A stretch of 64,000 nucleotides of DNA. Source: Wolinella succinogenes DSM 1740. Lineage in GTDB: Bacteria > Campylobacterota > Campylobacteria > Campylobacterales > Helicobacteraceae. Below the pieces are notes generated by a model, which saw only the letters and a program-made list of their open reading frames with translations, was not told the origin of the DNA and did no database searches. A program made the translations under genes and the position numbers. Numbering within the stretch: the stretch's first letter is position 1; each line of letters starts with the position of its first letter. The stretch covers positions 1,560,001-1,624,000 of the forward strand of contig NC_005090.1 of the NCBI RefSeq assembly GCF_000196135.1, written 5' to 3'. Below are positions 7,533 to 17,142 of the stretch, piece by piece.

Positions 7533-9560
7533 CTACTCCGCCTTCACTAGCCCCGCTTCAAGAAGAAATTGAGAGGGGGCGTAGGTGAGATTCTTGATCG
7601 CATCACTTTTAGCGTAGGAGAGATAGAGGAGCTCCTTGGCTCGCGTCACAGCGACATAAAAGAGCCGTCGCTCCTCTTCGATATTGCCATTTTGCGCCAT
7701 GAGCTTCCGATTAGGGAATCGCCCATCCATGAGATCGATGATATAGACCTCCTCATACTCCAATCCCTTGGCTCCATGCACGGAGAGGAGATTGACCCCC
7801 TCCCCTTCGCTCATTTCGCCACTTCCTAGAATCATTGCATTGAGGAATCGCCCAAGACTTTCATAATGCCCCGAGAGATCTCTTAGGAGGCGCACTTTAC
7901 GCTCGATTCGCTCAAGCGCCTCTTTGTAGCGATCCTCATGGATGGAGCCGTCTTTTTGAGTGGCTCGCTCCTTGGCTAGATTTCTAGCGATTCCTTGATA
8001 GAGTTCGGATGAGAAGATTTTCACGATCAATGCACTGGGATTGGATAGCGCTCTAAAGGCTTTGATTCCTTGATAGAATCGATACAAAAACTCCGCCCCC
8101 TCTTTGGTGAGCTTGGGATGTTTGAGGATTCCATTCCCAAGGAATCGCTCCTCAAACCCCAAATCTTTAAACCGCGAAACACTCCCTAGCTCAAAAAAAT
8201 CATCAAAAAGCCCCATTTGCGTGTTTTTCGCTCGCCTTTTATAGGGCTCTTTGACCTCTAGATCGGGATGGAGAAGCCCTGTGATCGCATTGCCCTTGCC
8301 AAGCTCTGTGAGCGCCTCATAGATATCCTTGGCAATAGCACTCCCAATTCCCTTGCCATAACTTAATACATGAATGAAGGCCATCATATCCTTGGGATTA
8401 TGGAGGAGCGAAGCGATATCAAGCATAAGCGCAATCTCTTTGGAATCAAAAAAGCTCACCCCTCCTTTGCGCTTGCTAGGGATACCAAGCTCTCTGAGAC
8501 TCGCCTCAATCCCATCGGCACTCGAGTTATTGCGAAAGATCACGGCAATTTGCGCGTGAGGCTTGGTCGATTCTCTGATGCGTCTAGCAATCGCTTGGTA
8601 TTGCAAAAAAAGCTCATCATAGACAAGCAGCCTAGGAGGCGGAGCGGCGACCTTTTGCTTCACCACCTCAAGGCGCTTAGGATAGATTCGCTCATTCTTC
8701 TCAATGACGCTATTAGCCAGTGCGAGGATAGGGGCAGTGGAGCGATAATTTTTGGTGAGCGTGAAGATTCGTGCATCCTCAAAGGATTTTTCAAAAGAGG
8801 CGATGATCGAGATATCCGCTCCATTAAAGGCATAGATGCTTTGGTCATAATCTCCCACGCAAAAGAGAGAAGGAGGATTGATCGCCTGAAGGATAGAATA
8901 TTGGAGAGGATTGGTGTCTTGATACTCATCCACCAACACCTCTTTAAAAGGCGATTCTTCCTTGCTCATCTCCTCGCGGTAGAGCAGCAATAGATCGTTG
9001 TAGTCCACATAGCCATACTCTTTTTTGAGCGCACTAAACTCTCCCCACGCATCCTCATAGATATCAAGATAGAGCGCCTGATCGGCTTGGCGCTTCTTCA
9101 TCCATTCGATAAATGGCTCGCTCGTGCTGTTTTGATAGAGCGAATAGAGATCATAGAGATAGTTAGCCGTGTAGGGAGGCTGGGAAGAGCGCTGGACAAA
9201 GACGCGGCGCTCGTAGATACTCTTAAAGAGTGTTTTGAGCTCTCTAGGCTGCTTGAGTGACACGGCAAACTTCTCTTTGAGGTAGCGATAAGCGACCGCA
9301 TGAAAAGTTCCCGCCTCAACCGCCTTAGCCTTGCTCTCGCCAAAAAGAGCGGCGAGGCGCGAAATCATCTCATTGGCCGCTTTATTAGTGAAGGTGAGCA
9401 GAAGAATCTCTTGGGGTGTGATTCCCTGATGCATGAGATGGGCAATGCGCCCCACAATGGTTGAGGTCTTGCCGGTGCCAGCGGATGCGATGATTAGATT
9501 GTGACCTAGGGGAGCGGAGCTAGCCGCTTGCTGCTCCGCATTGAGAGAGGAGAGAGGCAA
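7533..9560 (-). CDS. ATP-dependent DNA helicase, UvrD/Rep/PcrA family
   Basis: A 675-residue SF1A 3'-5' helicase with all family motifs in order: Walker A ASAGTGKTST near 26-35, motif Ia LTFTNKAANEM, Walker B VDEYQDTNP near 209-217, motif III VGDYDQSIYAFNGAD, motif IV LTKNYRS, motif V LLSVHGAKGLEYEEV and motif VI RRLFYVAVTRAKE near the C-terminus. Such enzymes unwind DNA in repair and replication restart; Helicobacter has a comparable single Rep/UvrD helicase. It lies nine bases downstream of fliW on the same strand, so the two are probably co-transcribed, and its 3' end abuts the restriction gene. UvrD or Rep orthology cannot be decided from motifs alone. Confidence 0.94.
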   Translation of the reverse strand: MPLSSLNAEQQAASSAPLGHNLIIASAGTGKTSTIVGRIAHLMHQGITPQEILLLTFTNKAANEMISRLAALFGESKAKAVEAGTFHAVAYRYLKEKFAVSLKQPRELKTLFKSIYERRVFVQRSSQPPYTANYLYDLYSLYQNSTSEPFIEWMKKRQADQALYLDIYEDAWGEFSALKKEYGYVDYNDLLLLYREEMSKEESPFKEVLVDEYQDTNPLQYSILQAINPPSLFCVGDYDQSIYAFNGADISIIASFEKSFEDARIFTLTKNYRSTAPILALANSVIEKNERIYPKRLEVVKQKVAAPPPRLLVYDELFLQYQAIARRIRESTKPHAQIAVIFRNNSSADGIEASLRELGIPSKRKGGVSFFDSKEIALMLDIASLLHNPKDMMAFIHVLSYGKGIGSAIAKDIYEALTELGKGNAITGLLHPDLEVKEPYKRRAKNTQMGLFDDFFELGSVSRFKDLGFEERFLGNGILKHPKLTKEGAEFLYRFYQGIKAFRALSNPSALIVKIFSSELYQGIARNLAKERATQKDGSIHEDRYKEALERIERKVRLLRDLSGHYESLGRFLNAMILGSGEMSEGEGVNLLSVHGAKGLEYEEVYIIDLMDGRFPNRKLMAQNGNIEEERRLFYVAVTRAKELLYLSYAKSDAIKNLTYAPSQFLLEAGLVKAE

Positions 9561-9568
9561 AAGAAGGG

Positions 9569-9955
9569 TTACTCCTTCACATAGTTTTTGATCTTGTCCG
9601 CCACGCTAAAGTCGGGATAGTCCTTGATCGAGAGAGCGATTTGAGCCGCCGTCTGGTTGTCATCATTAAAAATAAGAGGCGCAAGGAAATTGACTCTAGA
9701 TTCATCGATGGGATTTTGGATCACCACCGTGCAAAAAACGCGAACTTTGCTTTGTGCATTTATATCCAAAAGAGCCTGAATGTACGCAGGAATATCAAAG
9801 GAATACTCTCTGAGCGCATAGGGGTTAGCAAGCGTGATCTCAATGGAGGGGTTATTGATTGCTTTAATCTTGGCAAACATCTCATCCACTTCAACTAGAT
9901 CAAATTCCTTGATCTCTTCAAAACCTAAGAGGGGAGATTTCAATTCATACACCAC
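9569..9955 (-). CDS. fliW: flagellar assembly factor FliW
   Basis: FliW binds newly made flagellin and, when free, binds CsrA and relieves CsrA repression of flagellin mRNA, so it couples flagellin export to its synthesis. The 128-residue protein has the usual length and the family features GFEEIKEFDLVEVD near the N-terminus, a central NPIDESRVNFLAPLIFN region and an acidic, mostly beta pattern. The start is GTG at 9955 (GTG GTG in tandem) with AAGGAG five bases before it. Helicobacter has two FliW paralogues; a second one is not in this window. No csrA is adjacent. Confidence 0.93.
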   Translation of the reverse strand: MVYELKSPLLGFEEIKEFDLVEVDEMFAKIKAINNPSIEITLANPYALREYSFDIPAYIQALLDINAQSKVRVFCTVVIQNPIDESRVNFLAPLIFNDDNQTAAQIALSIKDYPDFSVADKIKNYVKE

Positions 9956-9986
9956 GGGAACTCCTTTTTTTAGGGTGGGGGAGAAA

Positions 9987-10019
9987 CTTCAAGAACCTAA
10001 GCCTTATTGAGGCTTGAAG
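9987..10019. repeat. nested inverted repeats between fliW and valS
   Basis: AAGCCT-TATTG-AGGCTT (9999-10015) is a 6-base stem, and the flanking CTTCAAG (9987-9993) also pairs with CTTGAAG (10013-10019), so two alternative stems compete for the same right arm. It sits in the divergent promoter region, upstream of the valS -10 box. A regulatory role is possible, but nothing in the sequence identifies a factor. Confidence 0.35.
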
Positions 10020-10029
10020 ATGATTCCGC

Positions 10030-10035
10030 TATAAT
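10030..10035 (+). promoter_or_regulatory. -10 box for valS
   Basis: TATAAT, placing the transcription start near 10042. This argues against the most upstream in-frame start at 10047 and for ATG 10104, giving a leader of about 60 bases. Confidence 0.6.
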
Positions 10036-10103
10036 CCGCACGATTTTTGAAGTCTATACAGACTCCAAGCAAAAGCCATACCAACACCAAGGAAACCCCC
10101 GTT

Positions 10104-12731
10104 ATGAGCCAAGAGGAAACCAAAGGCTACAACCCACGAGAGATAGAAGAATCATACTACAAAATCTGGGAAACCCGAGGCTATTTTGAGGTCGAGGGGA
10201 ATGCTCAAATCCAAAAGCCCAATCAAAACTTTGCCGTCATGCTCCCTCCGCCCAATGTCACAGGAAGCCTGCACATCGGACATGCGCTCAACCACACTCT
10301 CATTGACATTATGACACGCTACAAGCGAATGGATGGTTACAAAACCCTCTGGCAGCCCGGCACCGACCATGCAGGAATCGCCACCCAAAATGTCGTGGAG
10401 AAGCGCCTGCTTTCCAAGGGAATCAAAAAAGAGGAGCTGGGGCGCGAGGCGTTCCTTGAAAAAGTGTGGGAATGGAGAGAGGAGAGTGGCGGAACGATTC
10501 TCTCTCAAATGCGCAAACTCGGCACCTCCCCAGCGTGGAGCCGCACCCGATTCACCATGGACGAGGGGCTTAAAAACAGTGTCGCGCGAGCCTTTGTGAA
10601 GCTCTATGAGGAGGGCTACATCATCCGAGGCAACTACATGGTCAATTGGTGCACTCATGATGGGGCGCTAAGCGACATTGAGGTGGAGTATGACGCCAAC
10701 AAAGGCAAGCTCTACCATCTGCGCTATTTTTTCAAAGATTCTAGCGACTATATTGTGGTCGCGACCACGCGCCCTGAGACCTTTTTTGGTGACACGGCGG
10801 TTATGGTGCACCCCGAAGATGAGCGCTACGCCCATCTCATCGGCCAAACCCTGGTGCTTCCCTTGATTGGTCGCGAGATTCAGATCATCGCCGATTCCTA
10901 TGTCGATAGGGAGTTTGGGACGGGGATGGTCAAGGTCACGCCTGCCCATGATCCCAACGACTACGAAGTGGGCAAGCGCCATGATCTTGAGTTCATTACC
11001 GTCTTTGATAAAGAGGGATACCTCAACCATCACGCGGGCGAATTTGAAGGGCTAGAGCGCCTTGAAGCACGCGAGGCCATCGTGGCCAAACTCCAAGAAA
11101 AAGGCTATATCGAAAAAATCGAGGAGCATGAGAATCAAGTGGGCAAGTGCTACCGCTGCGGCAATGTAGTCGAGCCCTACATCTCCAAGCAGTGGTTTGT
11201 TAAAAAAGAGGTCGCCCAAAAAGCCATTGAGCGAATCAATAGCGGAGAGGCGGCGTTCTATCCTGCCCAATGGAAAAACAACTACAACGCCTGGATGAAA
11301 GAGCTAAGAGATTGGTGCATCAGCCGTCAGCTCTGGTGGGGACATCAGATTCCCGTCTACTACTGCGACTGCGGGCATGAGTGGGCGAGCGAGACGACCC
11401 CTAGCCACTGCCCCAAGTGCCAAGGATCTCAGTTCCATCAAGACCCCGATGTGCTAGACACTTGGTTCAGCTCTGCGCTTTGGCCTTTTAGCACCCTAGG
11501 ATGGGGCAATGGTGAGGCGGGCAAAGGGAGCTGGTGGAGAGAAGAGGATCTCCAAGAGTTCTATCCCAACTCTCTCCTAATCACAGGCTTTGATATTCTC
11601 TTTTTCTGGGTGGCACGAATGCTCATGATGGGTGAACACTTCCTTGACAACCTCCCCTTTAAAGACATCTACCTCCACGCCTTGGTGCGAGATGAGAAGG
11701 GACAAAAGATGAGCAAGAGCAAAGGCAATGTCATCGATCCCTTGGAACTTATCGAAAAATATGGTTGCGATTCGACTCGATTCACCCTAGCGATTCTCTG
11801 CGCTCAAGGAAGAGATGTGCGGCTTAGCTCTCAGCAGCTAGAGATCAGCAAAAACTTCACCAACAAGCTCTACAACGCGGCCAACTTTCTCTTGCTCAAC
11901 GCCTCTAGCTTTAAGACGCTTGATGAAATCACCCCCCAAACCCCTCTAGGTCGCTACATGGCCTCACGCTTTAGCCTCTGCGTGGAGGAGCTAAGAGGAG
12001 CGCTGGATGGCTATCGATTCAATGATGGTGCGACCGTGCTTTATCGATTCCTCTGGGGTGAATTCTGCGATTGGGGAATTGAGCTCAGCAAAGCCAACAA
12101 AGAGGCTATCAATGAGCTTGGAGCCATCTTCAGAGAGGCGATGAAACTGCTTCATCCCTATATGCCTTTCATCAGCGAACACCTCTACCAAAAGCTTGGA
12201 GGAGCCAGACTTGAAGAATCGACCTCCATCATGATCCTCCCCTATCCTAAGGCAAATTGGAGAGAGGAGAAGATCGAGATGACCTTTGAGGTGATCATGG
12301 ATGCCATCATCTCCACTAGACGCCTCAAAGCCACCCTTGAGCTTGCCAACCAAAAAATCCCCGTGGTCTTTATCAAGGCGCCCCAAGGAATGGATGAATC
12401 ACTCATTAACACCTTTATCCCGCGGCTTGCCAAAGTGGATTCGATTGAGCTTTTGAGCGAAAAACCCGCGGCTTGTGTCGTGGATGTCGGCGAGAAGTGC
12501 GAGATCTATCTCTCTACAGCCCAGCTTGATCTTAGCCCCATTATTTCGCGCCTAGAGAAGCAACAAGAGAAACTTCAAAAAGAGGTGGATAAACTCCTAG
12601 GTATGTTAAATAATGAAAAGTTTGTCGCCAATGCCCCTCAAAATGTCCTAGAGCAGAATCGTGTAGCCCTCAAAGAGGCTCAAACCAAGCTCGATAAAGT
12701 CAAAGTCGAGCTTCAAGGAATCAAAGGTTAA
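10104..12731 (+). CDS. valS: valyl-tRNA synthetase
   Basis: ValS charges tRNA(Val) with valine and edits mischarged threonine. The 875-residue class I synthetase has the HIGH motif (GSLHIGHALNH, about 46-56) and the KMSKS loop (GQKMSKSKGNV, about 533-543), a CP1 editing insertion between them (DTAVMVHPEDERY; GTDHAGIATQ lies just before), a zinc-like CxCG and CxxC pair (YCDCGHEW, HCPKC) and a C-terminal coiled coil (KEVDKLLGMLNNEKF) typical of ValRS. The frame opens 19 codons earlier, but ATG 10104 has AAGGA at 10089-10093 and starts at the usual place. upp follows after three bases, so valS, upp and the lipoprotein gene form one operon. Confidence 0.97.
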   Translation: MSQEETKGYNPREIEESYYKIWETRGYFEVEGNAQIQKPNQNFAVMLPPPNVTGSLHIGHALNHTLIDIMTRYKRMDGYKTLWQPGTDHAGIATQNVVEKRLLSKGIKKEELGREAFLEKVWEWREESGGTILSQMRKLGTSPAWSRTRFTMDEGLKNSVARAFVKLYEEGYIIRGNYMVNWCTHDGALSDIEVEYDANKGKLYHLRYFFKDSSDYIVVATTRPETFFGDTAVMVHPEDERYAHLIGQTLVLPLIGREIQIIADSYVDREFGTGMVKVTPAHDPNDYEVGKRHDLEFITVFDKEGYLNHHAGEFEGLERLEAREAIVAKLQEKGYIEKIEEHENQVGKCYRCGNVVEPYISKQWFVKKEVAQKAIERINSGEAAFYPAQWKNNYNAWMKELRDWCISRQLWWGHQIPVYYCDCGHEWASETTPSHCPKCQGSQFHQDPDVLDTWFSSALWPFSTLGWGNGEAGKGSWWREEDLQEFYPNSLLITGFDILFFWVARMLMMGEHFLDNLPFKDIYLHALVRDEKGQKMSKSKGNVIDPLELIEKYGCDSTRFTLAILCAQGRDVRLSSQQLEISKNFTNKLYNAANFLLLNASSFKTLDEITPQTPLGRYMASRFSLCVEELRGALDGYRFNDGATVLYRFLWGEFCDWGIELSKANKEAINELGAIFREAMKLLHPYMPFISEHLYQKLGGARLEESTSIMILPYPKANWREEKIEMTFEVIMDAIISTRRLKATLELANQKIPVVFIKAPQGMDESLINTFIPRLAKVDSIELLSEKPAACVVDVGEKCEIYLSTAQLDLSPIISRLEKQQEKLQKEVDKLLGMLNNEKFVANAPQNVLEQNRVALKEAQTKLDKVKVELQGIKG

Positions 12732-12734
12732 TCC

Positions 12735-13361
12735 ATGGCTGTTATCGAAGTCAAACATCCGCTCATTGAGCATAAAATCACCAATATTCGCGATGTCAAC
12801 ACGGACACCAAGAGCTTTAAAGAGAATCTCGCGGAGATCTCCTCTCTGATTCTCTATGAGGCGACCAAGCAATTGGAACTTCAAGAGGTGGAGGTGGAGA
12901 CCCCTTTGACCAAAACCAAAGCCTACCGCTTAAGCGATAGCTCGCTTGCGGTTGTGCCCATCTTGAGGGCAGGACTTGGGATGGTGGATGGCGTCATGAG
13001 TCTCATCCCCAATGCTCGAATCGGCCACATTGGAGTCTATCGCGACGAAGAGACGCTAGAGCCCAAACACTACTACTGCAAACTTCCCGAGGATATCGCT
13101 AAACGAAGCGTCTTTTTGGTCGATCCAATGCTCGCCACGGGTGGCTCAGCCATCTATGCCATCGATTATCTCAAAAGCCAAGGCGTCCCCAAAGTGACCT
13201 TCCTCTGCATCCTCGCTGCTCCTGAAGGAATCAAGGCCGTCACCACCGCGCATCCTGATGTGGATATATTTATCGCTAAAATTGATGAGCGCCTCACCGA
13301 ACATGGCTATATCTTCCCTGGTTTGGGCGATGCAGGCGATAGAGTTTTTGGAACCAAGTAA
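12735..13361 (+). CDS. upp: uracil phosphoribosyltransferase
   Basis: Upp salvages uracil to UMP using PRPP. The 208-residue protein is full length, with the uracil-binding region [11 protein letters not shown] (about 76-86), the PRPP loop [14 protein letters not shown] (about 122-135) and the C-terminal [21 protein letters not shown] that closes over the base. It is three bases downstream of valS; the AAAGG ribosome site lies within the valS 3' end. The gene is cytoplasmic housekeeping and its place behind valS looks like simple co-transcription with no functional link evident. Confidence 0.97.
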   Translation: MAVIEVKHPLIEHKITNIRDVNTDTKSFKENLAEISSLILYEATKQLELQEVEVETPLTKTKAYRLSDSSLAVVPILRAGLGMVDGVMSLIPNARIGHIGVYRDEETLEPKHYYCKLPEDIAKRSVFLVDPMLATGGSAIYAIDYLKSQGVPKVTFLCILAAPEGIKAVTTAHPDVDIFIAKIDERLTEHGYIFPGLGDAGDRVFGTK

Positions 13362-13376
13362 AAAAAGGAGTCACCC

Positions 13377-13955
13377 ATGAAAAATCTCATCCTAGTTGCA
13401 AGTTTCGCTTCACTTTGGTTGCTTGGCGGTTGCGCCAACAAAGTCGAGCACGCCTATGTTGATCTATACAAGACTTGCTATCAAAAAGAGTATCAACTCA
13501 GTATTGGTGATATTCGAAGCGATGGCACCAACGAGCTTGATATCAGCTCCAATGATGTTCGTGATGCTCTATTGCAAGCCCTAAGAGATAGCAACTGCTT
13601 TGAGCTCTCCAGCAGCGGTTCAGGCTATGGCGCAGGGTATAGCACTGATCTGCTCTACACCTCTAGAATCATCAAAGAGAAGTTTGATAAAAACATTGTC
13701 ACTTCCGAAGAGAAGACCTTCTTAATCGTGGAAACCGTCATCACAATGCAAAATTTCAACGAGACCAAGACCTATCGAGGAAAGAGTCAGTTTGAGATGA
13801 AGAACACGAAGATTTTAGGAATCGGGAATGAGACCCAAGTGAACTATAGCGACAAGATTCGCTCTATTCAGACCGCCGTGAGAAGCGCGGTCAAAGAGGC
13901 GGCTGAAGATCTGCGCACCTCTAGACGCACTGCGCCTAGAGGCACAGGCTTTTAA
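13377..13955 (+). CDS. lipoprotein of unknown function
   Basis: A 192-residue protein with a clear type II signal peptide: MKNLILVASFASLWLLGGC, where LLGGC is the lipobox and Cys19 would be lipidated. Asn follows Ala after the Cys (CAN), with no Asp at +2, so outer-membrane sorting is expected. The mature part contains a Gly/Ser-rich stretch (SSSGSGYGAGYS, about 79-90) and ends in a basic tail (TSRRTAPRGTGF). The start has AAAAGGAG just upstream. I do not recognise a family and propose no function. It is the last gene of the valS-upp transcript and faces lepA 11 bases away. Confidence 0.8.
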   Translation: MKNLILVASFASLWLLGGCANKVEHAYVDLYKTCYQKEYQLSIGDIRSDGTNELDISSNDVRDALLQALRDSNCFELSSSGSGYGAGYSTDLLYTSRIIKEKFDKNIVTSEEKTFLIVETVITMQNFNETKTYRGKSQFEMKNTKILGIGNETQVNYSDKIRSIQTAVRSAVKEAAEDLRTSRRTAPRGTGF

Positions 13956-13963
13956 TCCTTCTT

Positions 13964-13977
13964 AGATCAGTCGATCT
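13964..13977. terminator. weak inverted repeat between lipoprotein gene and lepA
   Basis: AGATC-AGTC-GATCT lies in the 11-base gap between two convergent stop codons and extends into the last lepA codons. The stem is short and there is no long U run, so it is at best a weak bidirectional terminator. Confidence 0.25.
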
Positions 13978-15757
13978 TAAGCACCGCAAGGAAGGCTTCT
14001 TGCGGGAGCTCCACTCGACCAATCGCCTTCATCCGCTTCTTGCCCTCTTTCTGTTTTTCCAGGAGCTTTCGCTTTCGCGTGATGTCTCCCCCATAACATT
14101 TGGCGGTAACATTCTTGCCCATCGACTTGACCGTTTCACGCGCAATGATCTTGTTGCCCACACTCGCTTGAATCGCCACCTCAAAAAGTTGCCTTGGGAC
14201 GATCTCTTTCATCGCTTCAACCAGCTCTTTACCCCGCTCGTATGACTTCTCTTTAGGCACGATAATGGAGAGTGCATCCACGATTTCACCCGCCACGCGG
14301 ATATCCAGCTTCGCCAAGTCGCCCTCTCGATATTCGATAGGCTCATAATCAAAGCTTGCATAGCCCTTGGTGCCTGATTTGAGCTTGTCGTAGAAGTCCA
14401 TGACGATCTCATTGGTGGGAATGGCATAGACAAGCATCACTCGCGTCTCGTTGATATATTCCATCTTCTCCTGCACTCCTCGGCGCCGGCTCACCATCGT
14501 GATCACATTTCCAAGATATTCGCTAGGCACGATGATGGTCGCGCGGACATAGGGCTCTTCCATCTTGGCAATCTTCTGCTCAGGCGGAAGCTCGCTTGGA
14601 TTTTGCACGCTCACCTCGCTGCCATCTGTAAGTGTGAGATGGTAGATAACCGTGGGTGCGGTAGCGATGAGATCAAGATCAAATTCTCGCTCCAAGCGCT
14701 CCTTGATCACCTCCATATGAAGCATCCCCAAGAATCCTACACGGAATCCAAATCCAAGCGCTACAGAGGTCTCAGGCTCATACTGGATCGAAGAATCGTT
14801 GAGTTTAAGCTTGTTGAGCGCATCCCTTAGCTCCTCAAATCGATCGGTGTCAATGGGATAGAGCCCCGCAAAGACAAAAGGCTTGGCGGGCTGAAATCCA
14901 TCAATCGCCTCTTTAGTCGGATTCTTTGCATCCGTCATGGTGTCACCCACGGCGATATCCGTCACATTTTTCAATCCCAAGACGACGATTCCAATCTCGC
15001 CCGTCTTGATCTCTTGGGTCTTTTGGGGGGCAAGAGGATGGGGATACATAAGGTTGAGCACTTCATGTTTTTTGCCCGTGCTCATCACAAGGATGTTTTG
15101 CCCCACCTTAATGCTTCCATCCACCACGCGCACAAGCGCCAAAGCCCCCAAATAGTTGTCAAACCAAGAATCATAGATGAGCGCTTTAGTCGAAGCACTC
15201 TCTTGACCATTGGGCGCAGGAATACGGCGGATGATCTCATCCAAAAGCTCTTTGATTCCAAGCCCTGATTTCGCACTCACATGAAGCGCTCCACTGCAAT
15301 CCAATCCAATAGTCTGTTCGATCTCCTGCTTCACTCGCAAAGGATCAGCCGCGGGAAGATCGATCTTGTTGATGACAGGGAGAATCTCCAGCTCATTATC
15401 CAGTGCAATATAGACATTGGCGATCGTCTGCGCCTCCACTCCTTGGCTGGCATCCACAACCAAAAGCGCTCCCTCGCAAGAGGCAAGCGAGCGGCTCACC
15501 TCATAACTAAAATCAACATGCCCAGGGGTGTCGATGAGATTGAGGATATAATCCTCCCCTTCGTAGCGATAGCTAAGCCTCACGCTTTGCGCTTTGATGG
15601 TGATTCCTCGCTCCTTTTCGATGTCCATCGTGTCCATGAGCTGAGCCTTCATGTCGCGTGCCTCGACCGCGCCACACTCTTGGATGAGACGGTCAGCGAG
15701 CGTGCTTTTGCCGTGGTCGATATGGGCGATGATAGAGAAGTTTCGGATGTTTTTCAT
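13967..15757 (-). CDS. lepA: elongation factor 4 (LepA), back-translocating GTPase
   Basis: LepA is a ribosome-binding GTPase that influences translocation and 30S assembly. The 596-residue protein has the complete G domain: G1 AHIDHGKST near residues 11-19, G2 region KERGITIK, G3 DTPGHVDF, G4 NKID and G5 SAKSG, followed by EF-G-like domains and the LepA-specific C-terminal domain ([32 protein letters not shown]). Length is as usual. Its promoter is probably the TAGAAT at 15797-15802. It is a stand-alone gene, divergent from queE. Confidence 0.97.
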   Translation of the reverse strand: MKNIRNFSIIAHIDHGKSTLADRLIQECGAVEARDMKAQLMDTMDIEKERGITIKAQSVRLSYRYEGEDYILNLIDTPGHVDFSYEVSRSLASCEGALLVVDASQGVEAQTIANVYIALDNELEILPVINKIDLPAADPLRVKQEIEQTIGLDCSGALHVSAKSGLGIKELLDEIIRRIPAPNGQESASTKALIYDSWFDNYLGALALVRVVDGSIKVGQNILVMSTGKKHEVLNLMYPHPLAPQKTQEIKTGEIGIVVLGLKNVTDIAVGDTMTDAKNPTKEAIDGFQPAKPFVFAGLYPIDTDRFEELRDALNKLKLNDSSIQYEPETSVALGFGFRVGFLGMLHMEVIKERLEREFDLDLIATAPTVIYHLTLTDGSEVSVQNPSELPPEQKIAKMEEPYVRATIIVPSEYLGNVITMVSRRRGVQEKMEYINETRVMLVYAIPTNEIVMDFYDKLKSGTKGYASFDYEPIEYREGDLAKLDIRVAGEIVDALSIIVPKEKSYERGKELVEAMKEIVPRQLFEVAIQASVGNKIIARETVKSMGKNVTAKCYGGDITRKRKLLEKQKEGKKRMKAIGRVELPQEAFLAVLKID

Positions 15758-15796
15758 GCGCCAAAGGTGCCTTTTTTGTTTGATTTTAGGTGGGCG

Positions 15797-15802
15797 ATTC
15801 TA
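15797..15802 (-). promoter_or_regulatory. -10 box for lepA
   Basis: Minus-strand TAGAAT about 40 bases before the lepA ATG, in a 105-base divergent gap shared with queE. Confidence 0.45.
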
Positions 15803-15833
15803 TCCTAGAAGCCCTTTAAAGCTCCAAAAATGT

Positions 15834-15839
15834 TATGAT
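15834..15839 (+). promoter_or_regulatory. -10 box for queE
   Basis: TATGAT, preceded by TGT, 23 bases before the queE ATG. The leader would be about 16 bases, so the ribosome site is short (AGAAG). Confidence 0.45.
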
Positions 15840-15862
15840 TCCGCTTAAAAAAGCAGAAGTTC

Positions 15863-16444
15863 ATGTATCCCGTCACCGAAATTTTCTACTCCATTCAAGG
15901 TGAAGGCCACCACTCTGGCAAAGCGGCCCTCTTTGTTCGTCTGCATGGATGCAATCTCGCCTGCGATTTTTGCGATGAGCCCTCCCACACCCAAGGCGAA
16001 TATGAGAACCAGAGCCAAGAGGCGATTTTAGAGCAACTTCGCGCCTACCCCGCGCACTTTGTCGTCATCACAGGGGGCGAGCCCACTCTTTTTGATCTCA
16101 ATCCGCTCATCAAGTTTCTCCAAAAAGAGGGCTACTTTGTCGCCATCGAGACCAATGGATATAATTTGGCACACATCCAAGCGGCTGATTGGATCACCTA
16201 CAGCCCCAAAAATTGGAATACCCTCGCCAAAGAGGGGTATGATGAGCTGAAATTCATCATCCACCACGCCTCAGACATCACTCCGCTATTAGCCCTGTTC
16301 CAAGAAAAACCCCTCTACCTCCAGCCTCAAAGCGATGGCTCTGCCCTCAATGCCGCCAATGTCGCTAGATGCGTGGAGCTCATCCTAGAACACCCAGAGT
16401 GGCGACTCAGCCTCCAAACCCACAAAATATTGGAGATTCCATGA
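15863..16444 (+). CDS. queE: 7-carboxy-7-deazaguanine synthase (radical SAM)
   Basis: QueE converts 6-carboxytetrahydropterin to 7-carboxy-7-deazaguanine in the preQ0/queuosine pathway. The 193-residue protein has the N-terminal SIQGEG substrate motif (about 10-15), the radical-SAM cluster C-x3-C-x2-C in CNLACDFC (about 30-37) and the SAM-binding TGGEPTL (about 71-77). Its stop overlaps the queC start in ATGA, so the two products are translationally coupled. queD lies just beyond on the other strand, completing the preQ0 gene set except for GTP cyclohydrolase I, which is not in the window. Confidence 0.94.
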   Translation: MYPVTEIFYSIQGEGHHSGKAALFVRLHGCNLACDFCDEPSHTQGEYENQSQEAILEQLRAYPAHFVVITGGEPTLFDLNPLIKFLQKEGYFVAIETNGYNLAHIQAADWITYSPKNWNTLAKEGYDELKFIIHHASDITPLLALFQEKPLYLQPQSDGSALNAANVARCVELILEHPEWRLSLQTHKILEIP

Positions 16445-17142
16445 CCTCTTTGACTCCTTCAGCCCTCTCTTCATCCCATGCTCTCGTGGTCTTTAGCGGA
16501 GGACAAGATAGCACCACCTGCCTTGGCTGGGCGATTAAACACTTCAAAAGCGTGGAGGCGATCACCTTTGATTATGGACAGCGCCACCGCATCGAGATCG
16601 AGCAGTCGCGCCTCATCGCCCAAAAGCTTGGAATCAAGCAGTTCATCCTAGAGTTTGACCTCTTTAGTAAGCTTGGCGATTCGGCTCTTCTTGAGACAAG
16701 CAGCGATCTTAAAGCGAGCCCTCATCGCACCAAACCCCATCTCCCCGCCTCATTTGTCCCCAATCGCAATGCCCTCTTTTTCACCCTTGCTCACGCCTAT
16801 GCCCAAAGAGAGGGATTGACCCACATTATCACAGGAATCAGCGAAGCGGACTACTCAGGTTATCCTGATTGCCGCGAAGAGTTTATCACCCACCTAGAGC
16901 GCACGCTCAATCTAGGGAGCGATTCTTCGATCCTTTTTGCCTATCCCCTGCTTCATCGAAACAAGGCGCAAACCTTTGCGCTGGCTAAAGAGTGCGGGGT
17001 GTTAGATCTCGTCCTCGAAGAATCGCACACTTGCTACAATGGGGATCGAAGCCATCGCTATGAGTGGGGGTATGGGTGCAAAGAGTGCCCCGCGTGCGGA
17101 CTCAGAGAGAAGGGGTGGAGAGAGTATCAGGCCTCATTATAG
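16441..17142 (+). CDS. queC: 7-cyano-7-deazaguanine synthase
   Basis: QueC turns 7-carboxy-7-deazaguanine, ammonia and ATP into preQ0. The start chosen is ATG 16441, which overlaps the queE stop (ATGA); the frame is open 24 codons further but that would run through queE. The 233-residue protein shows the PP-loop FSGGQDSTTC (about 18-27), NRNALFFTLAHAYA in the middle, and a C-terminal zinc site of four Cys (CYNG, then CKECPAC). The last 16 bases overlap the convergent queD gene. Confidence 0.95.
   Translation: MTSLTPSALSSSHALVVFSGGQDSTTCLGWAIKHFKSVEAITFDYGQRHRIEIEQSRLIAQKLGIKQFILEFDLFSKLGDSALLETSSDLKASPHRTKPHLPASFVPNRNALFFTLAHAYAQREGLTHIITGISEADYSGYPDCREEFITHLERTLNLGSDSSILFAYPLLHRNKAQTFALAKECGVLDLVLEESHTCYNGDRSHRYEWGYGCKECPACGLREKGWREYQASL

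Noticed and set aside
8370-8993. Plus-strand frame of 207 codons inside the helicase gene
   Set aside because: It lies wholly opposite a well-conserved helicase coding region with all motifs and shows no domain of its own.
13620-13650. Gly/Ser-rich stretch of the lipoprotein as a coding repeat or phase-variable tract
   Set aside because: The codons differ and there is no perfect short tandem repeat that could slip.
15281-15808. Plus-strand frame of 175 codons opposite the 5' half of lepA
   Set aside because: It is antisense to the LepA G domain, has no family match and crosses the lepA promoter.
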